From an uncultured Treponema sp. (GTDB taxonomy: Bacteria > Spirochaetota > Spirochaetia > Treponematales > Treponemataceae): a DNA stretch of 64,000 bases. Positions 17,419-26,836 of this stretch are shown here, piece by piece (the first letter of the stretch is position 1; every line of letters starts with the position of its first letter). A program made the translations under genes and the position numbers. The notes below the pieces were generated by a model that did not search any database, was not told where the DNA came from, and saw nothing but the letters and a program-made list of their open reading frames with translations. The stretch lies in assembly GCF_945873775.1 (NCBI RefSeq), contig NZ_CAMCEC010000002.1:62001-126000 (forward strand). Direction: 5' to 3'.

Positions 17419-18917
17419 TTATTTTTCGCCTTCACATGCATTGTAACTGCTGCTTGCTTGGATTGTATACGAGTCTGTGCTGCCACCGCTGATCATCAGG
17501 TCTTTGAACTTTAGCTCGCTTTCACTGAATTCTTTTTTGCAGCCTATGGCAAAGTTGCGCAGGTTTACGGTCATAAGCCTGTTGTGAGCGTACATTTTGC
17601 CGTTCCTTTTGCCGTTCTTTTTGCCGTCATAATCCGGCAGGACAAAGTTTGCGCCGCAGTCTGCAATCACAAGCTCCTTAGGGCGGATTGCTACAATTTT
17701 AACCGGTCCGTAAAAGTGCGAGTTGCGCTCTTCATATTCTGGAATGTATGCTGTTATTGATGTCCACTCTGTTAGAGTGCCAGTTTGAGTATCTTTGCCA
17801 GTTGCTCTTATTTCTCTTGAAGAATCTTTCCATCCATAAACTTCATAAGTTGACAAGTCCGAAGACAAAAGAACAAGCGCGCCGCGGCTGTATACAGTGC
17901 CTTTATCTTTAAGCGACATATTGCCAAAGCCTTCTGTTTCAGTACCCACGCCAACAGAGCGCACAAGGACTGCCACTGTTCCGTCTTCAAGAACCGCCAT
18001 GTCTGTTATTGTGCCTGAAACACCAAAATCAGCTAAAGTTTTTTTCGCTTTTACTTCGGTTGTTCCACTCGCGTAGTCGAATGTCGCATATTCAATTGAA
18101 TTATCAAATGAATAATAAAGATTTTCACCTCTAACTGCGCAATTTCCAAAACTATTCTGGGTAATTCCTGTGTTATATTCTTCTTCAGAAGCGCCTTCTG
18201 CATTTTTTTTGTATAAATATAGATTACCACCGTCTGTATTACGAATAAGCCAATAAATATCTGTTGTGCTGTCATAGCAACCGTCAAAAAATCCTGTATT
18301 TGTTTTAGTAATAGTAAATTTTATTCCTTCGTTATTAGTTGTAAAGTTGTAGTTATATATTTTGTAGTTACTAGTGGATTGGTCAAGTTTCGTATAATAA
18401 ATGCTTCCATCATTGCCTTCTGCAAAATAGGAATATTGAGGAGAAATAGAATCAGTAGACCATGTTTTCTTCTCAGTGCAAGTTAAATAGTCGTAGGCAT
18501 ACATATTGCCGGAATAATCAGGAAGAAGCATATACTTTGAATAGAAAATGCCCTCAAGAATCATTTTGATGTTGCAGTCTGTAGTTTCGCCGGCTTTTAC
18601 AGTAATTTTTGCACTTCCGCTTCCTTCAAGAAGGTTTTCAGCTGTGTTCCAAGCTTCAGCTTCTGCAGTGTATTTTCCAGGCTCCAGGTCGCCAAACTCT
18701 ATTACCCCCCCAGAGAACCTTCTTCTGTTTTGTCAAAATCATCATTATAAAGGCGCACAGTGAATTTGTCTGCATTGTCTTTATTGTAGGCGGCGCGAGA
18801 ACTTCCGGGCAGAACGACACGCACAGAGCCGTTTTCGCCAGAGCCCGAACTCATATTCATGCACGAAATGAATGCGAATAAAAATGCTGGTAAAATAGAA
18901 AAAATTAGCTTTTTCAT
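17419..18917 (-). pseudogene. Surface lipoprotein gene split by a G7 tract (possibly phase-variable)
   Basis: An excellent ribosome site (TAAGGAGG) starts an ORF with a signal peptide and lipobox (FAFISC, Cys19). After 71 codons it stops at 18702, directly after a run of seven G on the coding strand. One more G would join it without interruption, through a beta-sandwich-like stretch (GDLEPGKYTAEAEAW...), to the 381-residue frame ending at 17419, giving about 499 residues. The large part looks like a beta-propeller/NHL-type fold (SGNMYAYDYLTC, GNDGSIYYTKLD, LEDGTVAVLVR). The frame is otherwise intact, so this is either slipped-strand phase variation, a fresh mutation or a sequencing error in the homopolymer. 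Confidence 0.75.
18705..18711 (-). repeat. Homopolymer G7 tract (C7 on + strand)
   Basis: Seven C on the + strand inside the lipoprotein reading frame. Seven G gives an immediate TAA stop after Leu-Gly-Gly; eight G restores the long frame. It is the longest G/C homopolymer I noticed in the window. Poly-G tracts are known phase-variation sites in Treponema pallidum. Confidence 0.9.
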
Positions 18918-18957
18918 AAAGATTCCTCCTTAATTTGTTTATAAAAACTGCACATGG

Positions 18958-19069
18958 ATTACCGGGTCAAGCCCGGTAATGACATTTCATTTTTGCACGG
19001 TAATGGCAGTTGTTCTTTGTCATCTTCGGGCTTGCCACTATGTCATACTCCGGCTTGACCGGAGTATCT
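18958..19069. repeat. Palindromic repeats, right flank of the lipoprotein gene
   Basis: Two elements: a perfect hairpin ATTACCGGG / CCCGGTAAT with loop TCAAG (18958-18980) followed by GACA, and a near-exact copy (19018-19069) of the repeat at 17311-17362. The rest of the 326-base gap 18918-19243 holds only AT-rich sequence and a possible promoter (TTGAAA ... TATAAA) just before 19244. Confidence 0.85.
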
Positions 19070-19243
19070 GCACCGTAAAGCAACAGTCTATTATAATTAT
19101 GATTCAAAATATTCTATTTGTCAGCATTGGAGGGCATTTTTTTTAACTTTTTTATTGCGCAATCTGTTTATAAATAAATCGGCTTATTTGCAAAATTCTA
19201 ATGGCATTGAAAATTATCATTGCTTTCTATAAAATAGCCTATT

Positions 19244-20308
19244 ATGAATTTTAATAAGAAAAAAAAGAATCTGCTTGTTCCTATAGCTGTTATATTTTGC
19301 GCCTTGTACATTATTTTTTCAGTGCAGCCAATGGGTTCGGAAATTCATTTTACGCCGGAATGGACAGAGGACATTTCACATATTCAAGAAAATTCAAATG
19401 ACGCAAAAAAAATTCCATTTAAGCTTTCACAAAACATAGGATATTTTACAACTGACGGAAAAATTGTTTCATCAATAACATTTCCTTTCAAGTCGGCAAT
19501 TTCAGAAAAATGGTACGCAACATTCGGGGCAAGCGGCACGAAGACTGACTTTTTTTTCGCAGACGGAACTTTGGCAGGAACAATCAACGAAGCTGGATTT
19601 CCGTTTTTTGATCAAGACAGAATTTTTGTAATGCAGCCGGGCGGAACTTCTTTTGTAAAATGCGATTCGGAAGGAAAACGCGAATGGAACTACGAGCATT
19701 ATTCGCCAATCACAGCCTTTTCATCGAGCAAAAACGGAACTGCCGCAGGATATGCAGACGGAACTGTTATTTCTTTTTTGCCGGACGGAAAAATTGACCA
19801 GAAGTTTGCGCCGGGCGGAAGCAATTGCGATGTAATTCTTGGCGTTGCAATTTCCGAAGACGGAAACAAAATCGCCTGTGTTTCAGGGCAAGACCAGCAA
19901 AGATTTATTGTTGCAGAAAAAAACGGCGGACATTCAAAAGTAATTTACCATGAGTATCTTGAGAATTCCCTTTCCCGCCAGACGCTTGTAAAGTTCAACA
20001 ACAATTCTGATTACGTTTATTTCAACGGAAAAGATTTTCTTGGAATCGTCAACTCAAAAAAATCCACAAGCAAAAAAATTCCAATTAAAGGAAAAATTTC
20101 CCAGATAGAATTTTCTGACAACAACGAGCTTGTTTTTGTTCTTAGCAAAGACGGAAAAAAATATACAGTAACAATTCTTGAATCTTTTGTTTATCCAATG
20201 GCATCGTTCAGCTTTGAAGGCGAATGCTCGTTTATTCAGACTTATGAAAATTCACTTTTCATTGGAAGAAACACAAAGATTTCAAAAATTTCAATTTCAA
20301 AAAAATAG
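19244..20308 (+). CDS. Membrane-anchored beta-propeller-like protein
   Basis: 354 residues. One uncleaved N-terminal membrane segment follows a Lys-rich start (LLVPIAVIFCALYIIFSV), so most of the protein is outside the inner membrane. The rest repeats short beta motifs with DG turns (TTDGKIVSS, FFADGTLAG, YADGTVISFLPDGKID, VAISEDGNKIACVSG), as in WD40/PQQ-like propellers. No named family is recognised. It is followed by a degenerate LytM protein with a palindromic repeat between; the pair could work together in the envelope, but that is a guess. A TATAAA box 10 bases before ATG implies a very short leader. Confidence 0.7.
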   Translation: MNFNKKKKNLLVPIAVIFCALYIIFSVQPMGSEIHFTPEWTEDISHIQENSNDAKKIPFKLSQNIGYFTTDGKIVSSITFPFKSAISEKWYATFGASGTKTDFFFADGTLAGTINEAGFPFFDQDRIFVMQPGGTSFVKCDSEGKREWNYEHYSPITAFSSSKNGTAAGYADGTVISFLPDGKIDQKFAPGGSNCDVILGVAISEDGNKIACVSGQDQQRFIVAEKNGGHSKVIYHEYLENSLSRQTLVKFNNNSDYVYFNGKDFLGIVNSKKSTSKKIPIKGKISQIEFSDNNELVFVLSKDGKKYTVTILESFVYPMASFSFEGECSFIQTYENSLFIGRNTKISKISISKK

Positions 20309-20316
20309 AAGTTTTT

Positions 20317-20377
20317 TGTCATTCCTGTGCTACGACAAAGGAATCTGTTATAAAATTTCAATAGATTGATAATGACA
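20317..20377. repeat. Short TGTCATT...AATGACA repeat
   Basis: Begins TGTCATTCCTGTGCTACGAC and ends GATAATGACA 61 bases later, a decayed copy of the palindromic family between two same-direction genes. Confidence 0.75.
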
Positions 20378-20429
20378 TAAAATTACAAAAGCTTGAAATT
20401 GAACTTAAATATTTCTTGCGGAGAAAAAA

Positions 20430-21293
20430 ATGAAAAAAATAATTTTAACTTTGGTCTGCGCATTTTTTGGTTTCTGCGGATTTTCATTCGACTGGCCGCA
20501 AAAAGAAACTCAGGCAGATTCGTTCTATTCATATTTTGGGCAGCTTCGCGGGGGCACGATAAATTCATCGTTGATTTTTAAAGATCCTTCCGAAGTCAAG
20601 GCGGCAGACAAGGGAAGAATAACCGCCATAATTTCAGACCACAGCGACGACTTTGGCTGGTTTGAATCCGCATTGGGAACTTCCGTGATTGTTTCGCACG
20701 AAGACGGGCTTTCTACAGTTTACGCAAATCTTGACGACAGCACAATTTCAAAAGAATTAGAAGAAAAGCAGTTTGTTGAATCTGGCGAATATCTTGGAAC
20801 AAGCGGAAACACAGGCTGGCAGGAAGGACAAAGCTGCTTGGAATTCAAAGTCTTTGATTCAAAAAATAATTCCGCTGTAAACCCAAGAATTCTTATGCCG
20901 CGTGCAGGAAGAGAGCTTCCGCTCACAATGGGAACAATAACTTTAACAGACAAAAACGGAGTCTCGCACAATCTTTTGAATGAACGAAGACTGCCAGCAG
21001 GAAAATATTATGTTTACAGAACCCGTCAAAATGTTGCAGTTCCATATAAAACAATCACAGCGGTAAACGGAGCGACTGTAGAAAATATTTCCTACGATGT
21101 TTTAAAAGAAAGCAACGGAAAACTTTGCGTAAAAGGAAACGAGCATTACAGCGTTAAAGAAATTTATCCAGACAGCACAAAGCAGCTGGCAGGAATTGTT
21201 CAGCTGAACAAAGGCTCTTCAACACTGACAATTACAATTGTCAACATTTTAAATTCAGCTTCAACAATTTCCTACAAACTGGACATTTACTAG
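20430..21293 (+). CDS. Exported LytM/M23-like protein lacking zinc ligands
   Basis: 287 residues with an N-terminal signal peptide (MKKIILTLVCAFFGFCGFSF). Residues about 55-155 follow the M23 fold: KAADKGRITAI, GTSVIVSHEDGLSTVYANLD, ESGEYLGTSGNTGW, CLEFKVFD, VNPRILM. The canonical HxxxD at the start of the domain is absent and HxH is replaced by CLEFKVF, so zinc binding and hydrolysis are not expected. Such pseudo-LytM proteins often activate amidases (EnvC, NlpD), which is a plausible but unproven role. The C-terminal 120 residues are beta-rich and unknown. GGAG precedes ATG. Ends overlapping mnmA by 4 bases, convergent. Confidence 0.75.
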   Translation: MKKIILTLVCAFFGFCGFSFDWPQKETQADSFYSYFGQLRGGTINSSLIFKDPSEVKAADKGRITAIISDHSDDFGWFESALGTSVIVSHEDGLSTVYANLDDSTISKELEEKQFVESGEYLGTSGNTGWQEGQSCLEFKVFDSKNNSAVNPRILMPRAGRELPLTMGTITLTDKNGVSHNLLNERRLPAGKYYVYRTRQNVAVPYKTITAVNGATVENISYDVLKESNGKLCVKGNEHYSVKEIYPDSTKQLAGIVQLNKGSSTLTITIVNILNSASTISYKLDIY

Positions 21294-22510
21294 GCTTTGA
21301 TTGCTTTTGAAATAATTCCGCCGCCAAGTGTTATTCCGTCTTTATAAAAAACAACGGACTGGCCTGGCGCAACTGCCCTCTGCGGTTCATCAAACACAAC
21401 CTTGTAAGCTTTTCCGCAAAACTCTTCATTTTCCATTGGCTGGTACGGCGCAACATGAGCTTTTACAGGTTTTGAAGCAAGACGGATTTTTACCATTGCA
21501 TCAAATTCGCAGCAAGGATCGTAGTCTGCAGGCCAAACTAAATCGTCCGCAATAAGCCCTGAACAAAACAAGTCGCTGTCTTTTCCAAGAACCACCAGAT
21601 TCTTTTCCCTGTCAATTTCAGCAACGTAAAGTGGATACGGCGCGCTCACTCCAAGTCCCCTTCTCTGTCCGATTGTATAATGCTCAATTCCCTTATGGCG
21701 GCCAAGAACTTTTCCGTCCAAATCAATAAAATCTCCTGGCACAGAAGGCTTGTCCTTGAACATATATTCAAGCATCGGAGCTGGAATAAAATCCTGGCTT
21801 TCTTCTTTTTCAGCAGCCTTTAATCCGCGTTCACGAGCCATTTTAAAAACTTCTTTTTTGCTGAAACTTGCAAGCGGAAACCTGACTTTCTCTAAAATCG
21901 CACTCGGGATTCTGTACAAAAAATAAGCTTGGTCTTTTGTAATATCAAGCGCAGTGTGAATTTGAACTGGACGGCATTTTCCCCTTTCATCTTTTGAAGC
22001 GTTTTCTCCATAAAGTGAAAAAAGCGGTTCTGTTCCGCGCACGGCTTTTGCATAATGTCCTGTACAAAAATAATCGTATTCAATTCCCAAGTCTTTTAAG
22101 CCGGAAAGCATTGCGCCAAATTTTATAAAGCGGTTGCATCTTATGCACGGGTTCGGCGTGCGGCCGTTTCTGTATTCACGCTTAAAATATTCTATTACTT
22201 CCTGCTGATATTTTTCTTTTACATCAACAACAACATACGGAATGTTTTGTTCAGCGCAAAACTTTTTATTTTCTTCTATATCTTCAACTTCCTTGGGACT
22301 GTAGCAGCTGTCTGGAATTTTATAATCATCGGGAAGATTTAAATCCGCTTCTTGCCACAAAGACATTGTTACGCAAGTTACATCGCAGCCCTTTTCTTTT
22401 AAAAGCATTGCGGTCATTGTAGAATCAACACCGCCAGAAAGTCCAACAACAACTCTGTCGCCTTTCTTCGGAAGTTCAAGTTCTTCATAAGTCATTGAAT
22501 TATAATTCAT
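21290..22510 (-). CDS. mnmA: tRNA-specific 2-thiouridylase MnmA
   Basis: About 406 residues. Thiolates U34 of Lys, Glu and Gln tRNAs. The PP-loop SGGVDST is near the N terminus, followed by NPCIRCNRFIKFG (first catalytic Cys region), FCTGHYAK, DQAYFLYRIP, the GDFIDLDGKVLGRHKG and HYTIGQRRGLG segments, and a C-terminal beta barrel (KIRLASKPVKAHV). Unusual points: the NPDxxC motif is NPCxxC, and the second catalytic Cys normally found after (E/D)SQDxC is absent (EESQDFIPAPM). The start could be 22555, 22510 or 22495; 22555 would put 15 odd residues in front, so 22510 is given. Confidence 0.88.
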   Translation of the reverse strand: MNYNSMTYEELELPKKGDRVVVGLSGGVDSTMTAMLLKEKGCDVTCVTMSLWQEADLNLPDDYKIPDSCYSPKEVEDIEENKKFCAEQNIPYVVVDVKEKYQQEVIEYFKREYRNGRTPNPCIRCNRFIKFGAMLSGLKDLGIEYDYFCTGHYAKAVRGTEPLFSLYGENASKDERGKCRPVQIHTALDITKDQAYFLYRIPSAILEKVRFPLASFSKKEVFKMARERGLKAAEKEESQDFIPAPMLEYMFKDKPSVPGDFIDLDGKVLGRHKGIEHYTIGQRRGLGVSAPYPLYVAEIDREKNLVVLGKDSDLFCSGLIADDLVWPADYDPCCEFDAMVKIRLASKPVKAHVAPYQPMENEEFCGKAYKVVFDEPQRAVAPGQSVVFYKDGITLGGGIISKAIKA

Positions 22511-22564
22511 AAGGCAAGTATAAATAGAATCAATGAAAAATTCAATTTTTCCCAAAATAAAAAT

Positions 22565-23362
22565 TTAAATAGAAAGACAGTTTCCAAAAAATCCGGACGC
22601 AGAAACTTTTTCATTTCCGCCGATTAAATGGCTTACGTCTCCCATCTGCTGAATTCTAAAAACAACTTCGCCAGGGACTCTTTCTTCTGCGCCAACAATT
22701 GTAACTGAACTTGGAGCAACAAAAAATCCCTGCCAAAGCTGAACAGGACTAATGCCCGTAAGATGGCTCAGCATAACGAACATCACGCCCAAATGACAGA
22801 CAAAAACAAGATTTTTTTCATCCAAATCTTTTTGTTCAGGCTCAAGATGCGTATCAATCAAAAATTCTTCTTTTGAAATATGCGGCAAACAATTGTACAA
22901 AGGAATTTTTGAATCAATGCGGTTGTAATCATAAGATGCTAAAATTTCATCAAGTCCGCGGCAAACTTCCTTGTAATGAAATTCTATGTTTCCGCTTTTC
23001 ATTGATTTCGTCTGGAAAAACTTTTGAACGTCTTTGTATTTTTTTTCGCCGAAATAATCACGCGGAAGCCAGTCCCATGCAATTCTGTTTTTTCCAGTTT
23101 TAAAATCTTTTATGTCGTAGCTGAATTCTCTAAGCCAAGGCAACGTTGAAACTTTCATCGGAGGCTTTGAAAAATCCGCCTGAATATTTTCCAAGCAGGC
23201 TTTTGCTGTAGCCTGAGCGCGTCCCATCGGAGAAACAAAAAATTCTGTCGCATTCAGTTTTGAAATGCGCTTGCCTAAAAGTTCTATTTCACGTTTCCCT
23301 TTTTCTGTAACAGAATCGATTGAATAATCCGGATCTCCATGACGAATAAAAATCAAATGCAT
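22565..23362 (-). CDS. Histidine phosphatase (phosphoglycerate mutase-like) superfamily protein
   Basis: 265 residues. RHG motif at the N terminus (MHLIFIRHGDPDYS, His8) with VTEKGKREIELLGKRI and SPMGRAQATA (the second Arg), and a C-terminal VFVCHLGVMFVML carrying the catalytic His. This is the broad-specificity phosphatase branch rather than a true glycolytic mutase; the substrate is unknown. AAGGAA ribosome site before ATG. The 5' end overlaps the 3' end of the YigZ gene by 10 bases, so it lies in the same transcription unit. Confidence 0.85.
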   Translation of the reverse strand: MHLIFIRHGDPDYSIDSVTEKGKREIELLGKRISKLNATEFFVSPMGRAQATAKACLENIQADFSKPPMKVSTLPWLREFSYDIKDFKTGKNRIAWDWLPRDYFGEKKYKDVQKFFQTKSMKSGNIEFHYKEVCRGLDEILASYDYNRIDSKIPLYNCLPHISKEEFLIDTHLEPEQKDLDEKNLVFVCHLGVMFVMLSHLTGISPVQLWQGFFVAPSSVTIVGAEERVPGEVVFRIQQMGDVSHLIGGNEKVSASGFFGNCLSI

Positions 23363-23940
23363 TTTATTGTTCCTTTTGAAATATTTTTTATTTGCTCAAG
23401 AAATGTATTTTTTTCGGATAAAAAGATTTCACCTTGAATTGAAATATCTGTTCCAAAATTTTCAGTCAGATTTGAAATGTTAAAGCCTTCAAATAAATGT
23501 TTTATAGTCTGATACAAATCGTAGCCGCATGAAAACGAAAATGAAGATTTTTCAACATAAGATTCCGCCTTGCAAATAGAAAGAACTTGCTTTGCGCTTT
23601 CACTGTACGCATGGACAAGTCCGCCTGTTCCTAAAAGTGTCCCGCCAAAATATCTAGTTACCGTAAGCAAAATATTTGTAATTCCGCTTCCTTTTAAAAC
23701 ATCAAGAACAGGACGCCCTGCAGTTCCGCTTGGCTCGCCATCATCGCTCATGCCAAAAGTTTCAGATTTTAAGCCAACAGAAAAAGCGTGAACCACGTGA
23801 GTCGCATCAAAATATTTTTGCTTAACTTCGTGAAGTTTTTCCCTTGCCCGCGCTTGAGTTTCAACTGGAAAAACTTCTGAAATAAAACGGGAATTTTTTA
23901 TGACAAGCTCAGCTTTTGATTCTTCAAGAAGAACCTTCAT
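23353..23940 (-). CDS. YigZ / IMPACT family protein
   Basis: About 195 residues. Family core: KNSRFISEVFPVETQ, THVVHAFSVGL, GMSDDGEPSGTAGRPVLDVL and VTRYFGGTLLGTGGLVHAYS. The C-terminal UPF0029-like domain is shorter. IMPACT-type proteins are linked to translation and ribosome regulation, with no defined reaction in bacteria. The start was chosen at 23940 because GGAG lies 7 bases upstream; the frame is open to 23955. It overlaps the upstream membrane protein gene by 17 bases. Confidence 0.88.
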   Translation of the reverse strand: MKVLLEESKAELVIKNSRFISEVFPVETQARAREKLHEVKQKYFDATHVVHAFSVGLKSETFGMSDDGEPSGTAGRPVLDVLKGSGITNILLTVTRYFGGTLLGTGGLVHAYSESAKQVLSICKAESYVEKSSFSFSCGYDLYQTIKHLFEGFNISNLTENFGTDISIQGEIFLSEKNTFLEQIKNISKGTIKCI

Positions 23941-24826
23941 TTTTATCTCCGCCAATCATTCCGTTAACGCTCAAAAATGAAAAATAGTAAATTGGAATAC
24001 AATAATAAATTTTTGCAAGAATTGTGTAATACTGAAGGAATGCGTAAAATCCGAGCAAAAGAGAAATGAAATTATTCTTTCCAGAGAGAATTGCATTAAG
24101 GAAAACCGCAACAAATAAAACCGCAAAATTTTTCAGACAGACAAAAATCACAAATCCTAAATAATGAAAATATCTTCCACGGACAATGAAAAGGCTTTTT
24201 TCAATTGCAGTTTTCAAACTGATTTTTTTATTTTCAAGAAGCGCATTCCAAACAAAAATAAATGGAAGAAAACAAAATACAAAAACCAAAAAGAAAATTC
24301 CCGTGTAAAAAAGAGCGAGCGTAAAAGCCTTTGCAATTTTTTCAAAATCAAGCTGATTTAAATTTTCATTTGAAAATGCCTGAGCAAAAAAACTTGAACA
24401 GGAAATAATTTTCTCTTTAAAAACAAAAACTAGTGCGGCAGAAACAGATGCAACAAAAATTACAACAAGCGTAAAAAAAACTGAAGAATAAAATATACGT
24501 TTTGACTTTTCAAAAAATCCGCAGAAGATTCCGCCTGGAGAATTTTTCTTGCCAAGAACAACATTTGTAAAGTCAGCGACAATTCCATAAGCAAGCGTAA
24601 AAACAACAATAAGTATCAGCGAAGTAAACACAAACGAAATTGCATATCCGGCAGCAGAACCGTTAAAAAGCATCGCAGGAGAAAATCCGCTTGTAAGCAA
24701 AAAAGACAGCATTACATTAAAAAGCAAAAGCAGCAAAACTGAACGCGCAATATTTTTTGCCAGCCGCTCCCTTAAAACCTGATACATTCTTTTATACTCA
24801 GGATTTTTTAATTTTTCCTTATCCAA
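23924..24826 (-). CDS. Multi-pass membrane protein of unknown function
   Basis: 300 residues with about six hydrophobic segments, near residues 28-50, 62-90, 115-138, 170-195, 220-245 and 255-285, and a Lys/Arg-rich N terminus. No family recognised; the overall pattern resembles DUF975-type or YciC-type inner-membrane proteins. It starts 20 bases after parC and overlaps yigZ, so it is transcribed with parE-parC. Confidence 0.7.
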   Translation of the reverse strand: MDKEKLKNPEYKRMYQVLRERLAKNIARSVLLLLLFNVMLSFLLTSGFSPAMLFNGSAAGYAISFVFTSLILIVVFTLAYGIVADFTNVVLGKKNSPGGIFCGFFEKSKRIFYSSVFFTLVVIFVASVSAALVFVFKEKIISCSSFFAQAFSNENLNQLDFEKIAKAFTLALFYTGIFFLVFVFCFLPFIFVWNALLENKKISLKTAIEKSLFIVRGRYFHYLGFVIFVCLKNFAVLFVAVFLNAILSGKNNFISLLLGFYAFLQYYTILAKIYYCIPIYYFSFLSVNGMIGGDKNEGSS

Positions 24827-24846
24827 TTTTTTGTTCCTGTTTTATT

Positions 24847-26826
24847 TTATAAATCAAGTTTTGTCTGCAAACCTGAATCTTCAACTTTTATAGAATCAAC
24901 TTCTTTGGACTCAAGCCGGACTCCGTTAGTCTTTAATCCTTTTTCTTCAAAATCCTGCGCTTTAAATTCTTGAACTGTGATTTTTACACGAGGCCTTTTA
25001 GTATAATTCAAAGTGAATTTAAATTTAGCTCTTGTATCAACGTGAAGAACTTCCATTCCGTCCGGCACAAAATTGTAATCGCGGTTCATAATCCAGCCGG
25101 AAATTCGGCAGCGTTTTATAAAGCAGAATTTCGTTTTTGGATCACGGTAAATTATTGTAAAAAGAATTTTGCTGATAATATCTTTGTCCGCATAATTGCA
25201 AAACCAAATTCCAGAATCAACAAAAAGCTTGTCCGGCACATCGCAAACGCTCCAAAGTCCGCTCTTGCGCACAATGAGGATTCTGTCAAAAGGCGTAACT
25301 TTTAAAATTTCTCTTCCGCCGTTAACAGAAGTTCCAAGGTAGCCTTTTTCATCATAACGTAACGGAGTATCGCGCTGAACAATCTGCTTTACATCAACTG
25401 CAGAAAATGAAGTTATTTTTGTCTGACGTTCAAGAAGCGCAGGGCTTATTGCCGTGTGATCCTGCTTTGGGTCTAGCGCGGAAAATCTCTTAAGCTCATC
25501 AAGAATTCCGCCAAGATATTCAACAGCGCAATCAGTCAAATGCTTTAGCCGGCGCGCAATTTCCTTTAAACGTTCATTGATGGCTTTTACCTGATCGCGG
25601 TTTTTATTTATGTCAAAAAGTGAAATTCGCCTGATTGGAATTTTTAAAAGCTTTTCAACATCTTCGTCCGTAACATCTCTTATAAGCTCATCTTTAAAAG
25701 GAACAAATCCATCTTTAACAGCTTTGTTTACAGCTTCCGCAGTTTTCATTTGCTCAATGGATTTATAAATCCGCTCTTCAATAAAAATGCGTTCAAGCGT
25801 GCGCTGATGAAGTTCTTCTGTCAAAGAACCGCGTTCAAATTCAAGCTCGTCTTTTATAATGCCGGTAAGTTTTTTTGCGTAATATTTTATAATTTCTGTA
25901 GCCGTCATTGCCACCGGCATATTGTCTTTTATAACAAGCATCTGGCAGGCAATTGATTTTTCGCAAGAAGTGTAAGCATACAAAGCTTTTTCTACATCTT
26001 TGGAATAAACGCCGCGCGGAAGTTTTATTTCAATATTGCAGTGGTCAGTTGTAAAATCTTCAACTGAACTGATTTTTATTTTTCCAGCTTTATAAGCCGC
26101 GTCAATTGAATCAAGCAAATCTTTGGAAGTTGTTTCAAGAGGAAGTTCCGTTATAACAATCTTCTTTTCGTCGCTCAAATCAAATTTTGCGCGTGTAATT
26201 ATCTTTCCGTTTCCATCATTGTAATTGCTTACATCCATCAGACCGCCAGTCGGAGAGTCAGGATAGATTTCAAACGGCTCGCCACGCAAAGCTTTTATTT
26301 CAGCATCAAGAACTTCCTTTATATTGTACGGAAGAATTTTTGTGGACATTCCAACTGCAATTCCTTCCGCTCCGCCAAGAAGAACAACTGGAATTTTTGC
26401 ACGGAAAACAACAGGCTCTTTGCTTCGTCCGTCGTAGCTTGGAACATATTCCGTAATGTTTGGATTGTACAAAAATTTTTTTGCCAGAGGATGAACGCAG
26501 CATTCAATATAGCGGGAAGCAGAAGCTGTGTCGCCAGTGTAAAGGTTTCCGAAGTTTCCCTGACGCTGAATAAAAATTTCTTTGTTTGCAAGAACAACTA
26601 ACGCCGCTCCAATTGAAGCGTCTCCGTGCGGATGAAATTTCATGCAGTCGCCTACAACGCTTGCAACCTTGTGCATTCTTCCGTCGTCAATATTAAAAAG
26701 CGTATGCATTATTCTGCGCTGAACAGGCTTAAGTCCGTCTTCCAAATCTGGAATCGCACGGTCGCGTATAACGTAGCTTGCATATTCTATAAAATTCTTG
26801 TCGAATAAATTTTTTACAAATGCCAT
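24847..26826 (-). CDS. parC: DNA topoisomerase IV (type IIA) subunit A
   Basis: 659 residues. The winged-helix breakage domain has RDRAIPDLEDGLKPVQRRIM, FHPHGDASIG and the catalytic Tyr106 in ASASRYIEC. The tower and coiled-coil (LEFERGSLTEELHQRTLERI) follow, then a short C-terminal region without the six GyrA-box blades. Length and neighbour (parE 10 bases upstream) favour ParC over GyrA. It cuts and passes duplex DNA to decatenate chromosomes. Transcribed parE to parC. Confidence 0.9.
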   Translation of the reverse strand: MAFVKNLFDKNFIEYASYVIRDRAIPDLEDGLKPVQRRIMHTLFNIDDGRMHKVASVVGDCMKFHPHGDASIGAALVVLANKEIFIQRQGNFGNLYTGDTASASRYIECCVHPLAKKFLYNPNITEYVPSYDGRSKEPVVFRAKIPVVLLGGAEGIAVGMSTKILPYNIKEVLDAEIKALRGEPFEIYPDSPTGGLMDVSNYNDGNGKIITRAKFDLSDEKKIVITELPLETTSKDLLDSIDAAYKAGKIKISSVEDFTTDHCNIEIKLPRGVYSKDVEKALYAYTSCEKSIACQMLVIKDNMPVAMTATEIIKYYAKKLTGIIKDELEFERGSLTEELHQRTLERIFIEERIYKSIEQMKTAEAVNKAVKDGFVPFKDELIRDVTDEDVEKLLKIPIRRISLFDINKNRDQVKAINERLKEIARRLKHLTDCAVEYLGGILDELKRFSALDPKQDHTAISPALLERQTKITSFSAVDVKQIVQRDTPLRYDEKGYLGTSVNGGREILKVTPFDRILIVRKSGLWSVCDVPDKLFVDSGIWFCNYADKDIISKILFTIIYRDPKTKFCFIKRCRISGWIMNRDYNFVPDGMEVLHVDTRAKFKFTLNYTKRPRVKITVQEFKAQDFEEKGLKTNGVRLESKEVDSIKVEDSGLQTKLDL

Positions 26827-26836
26827 TTAAAAATCC

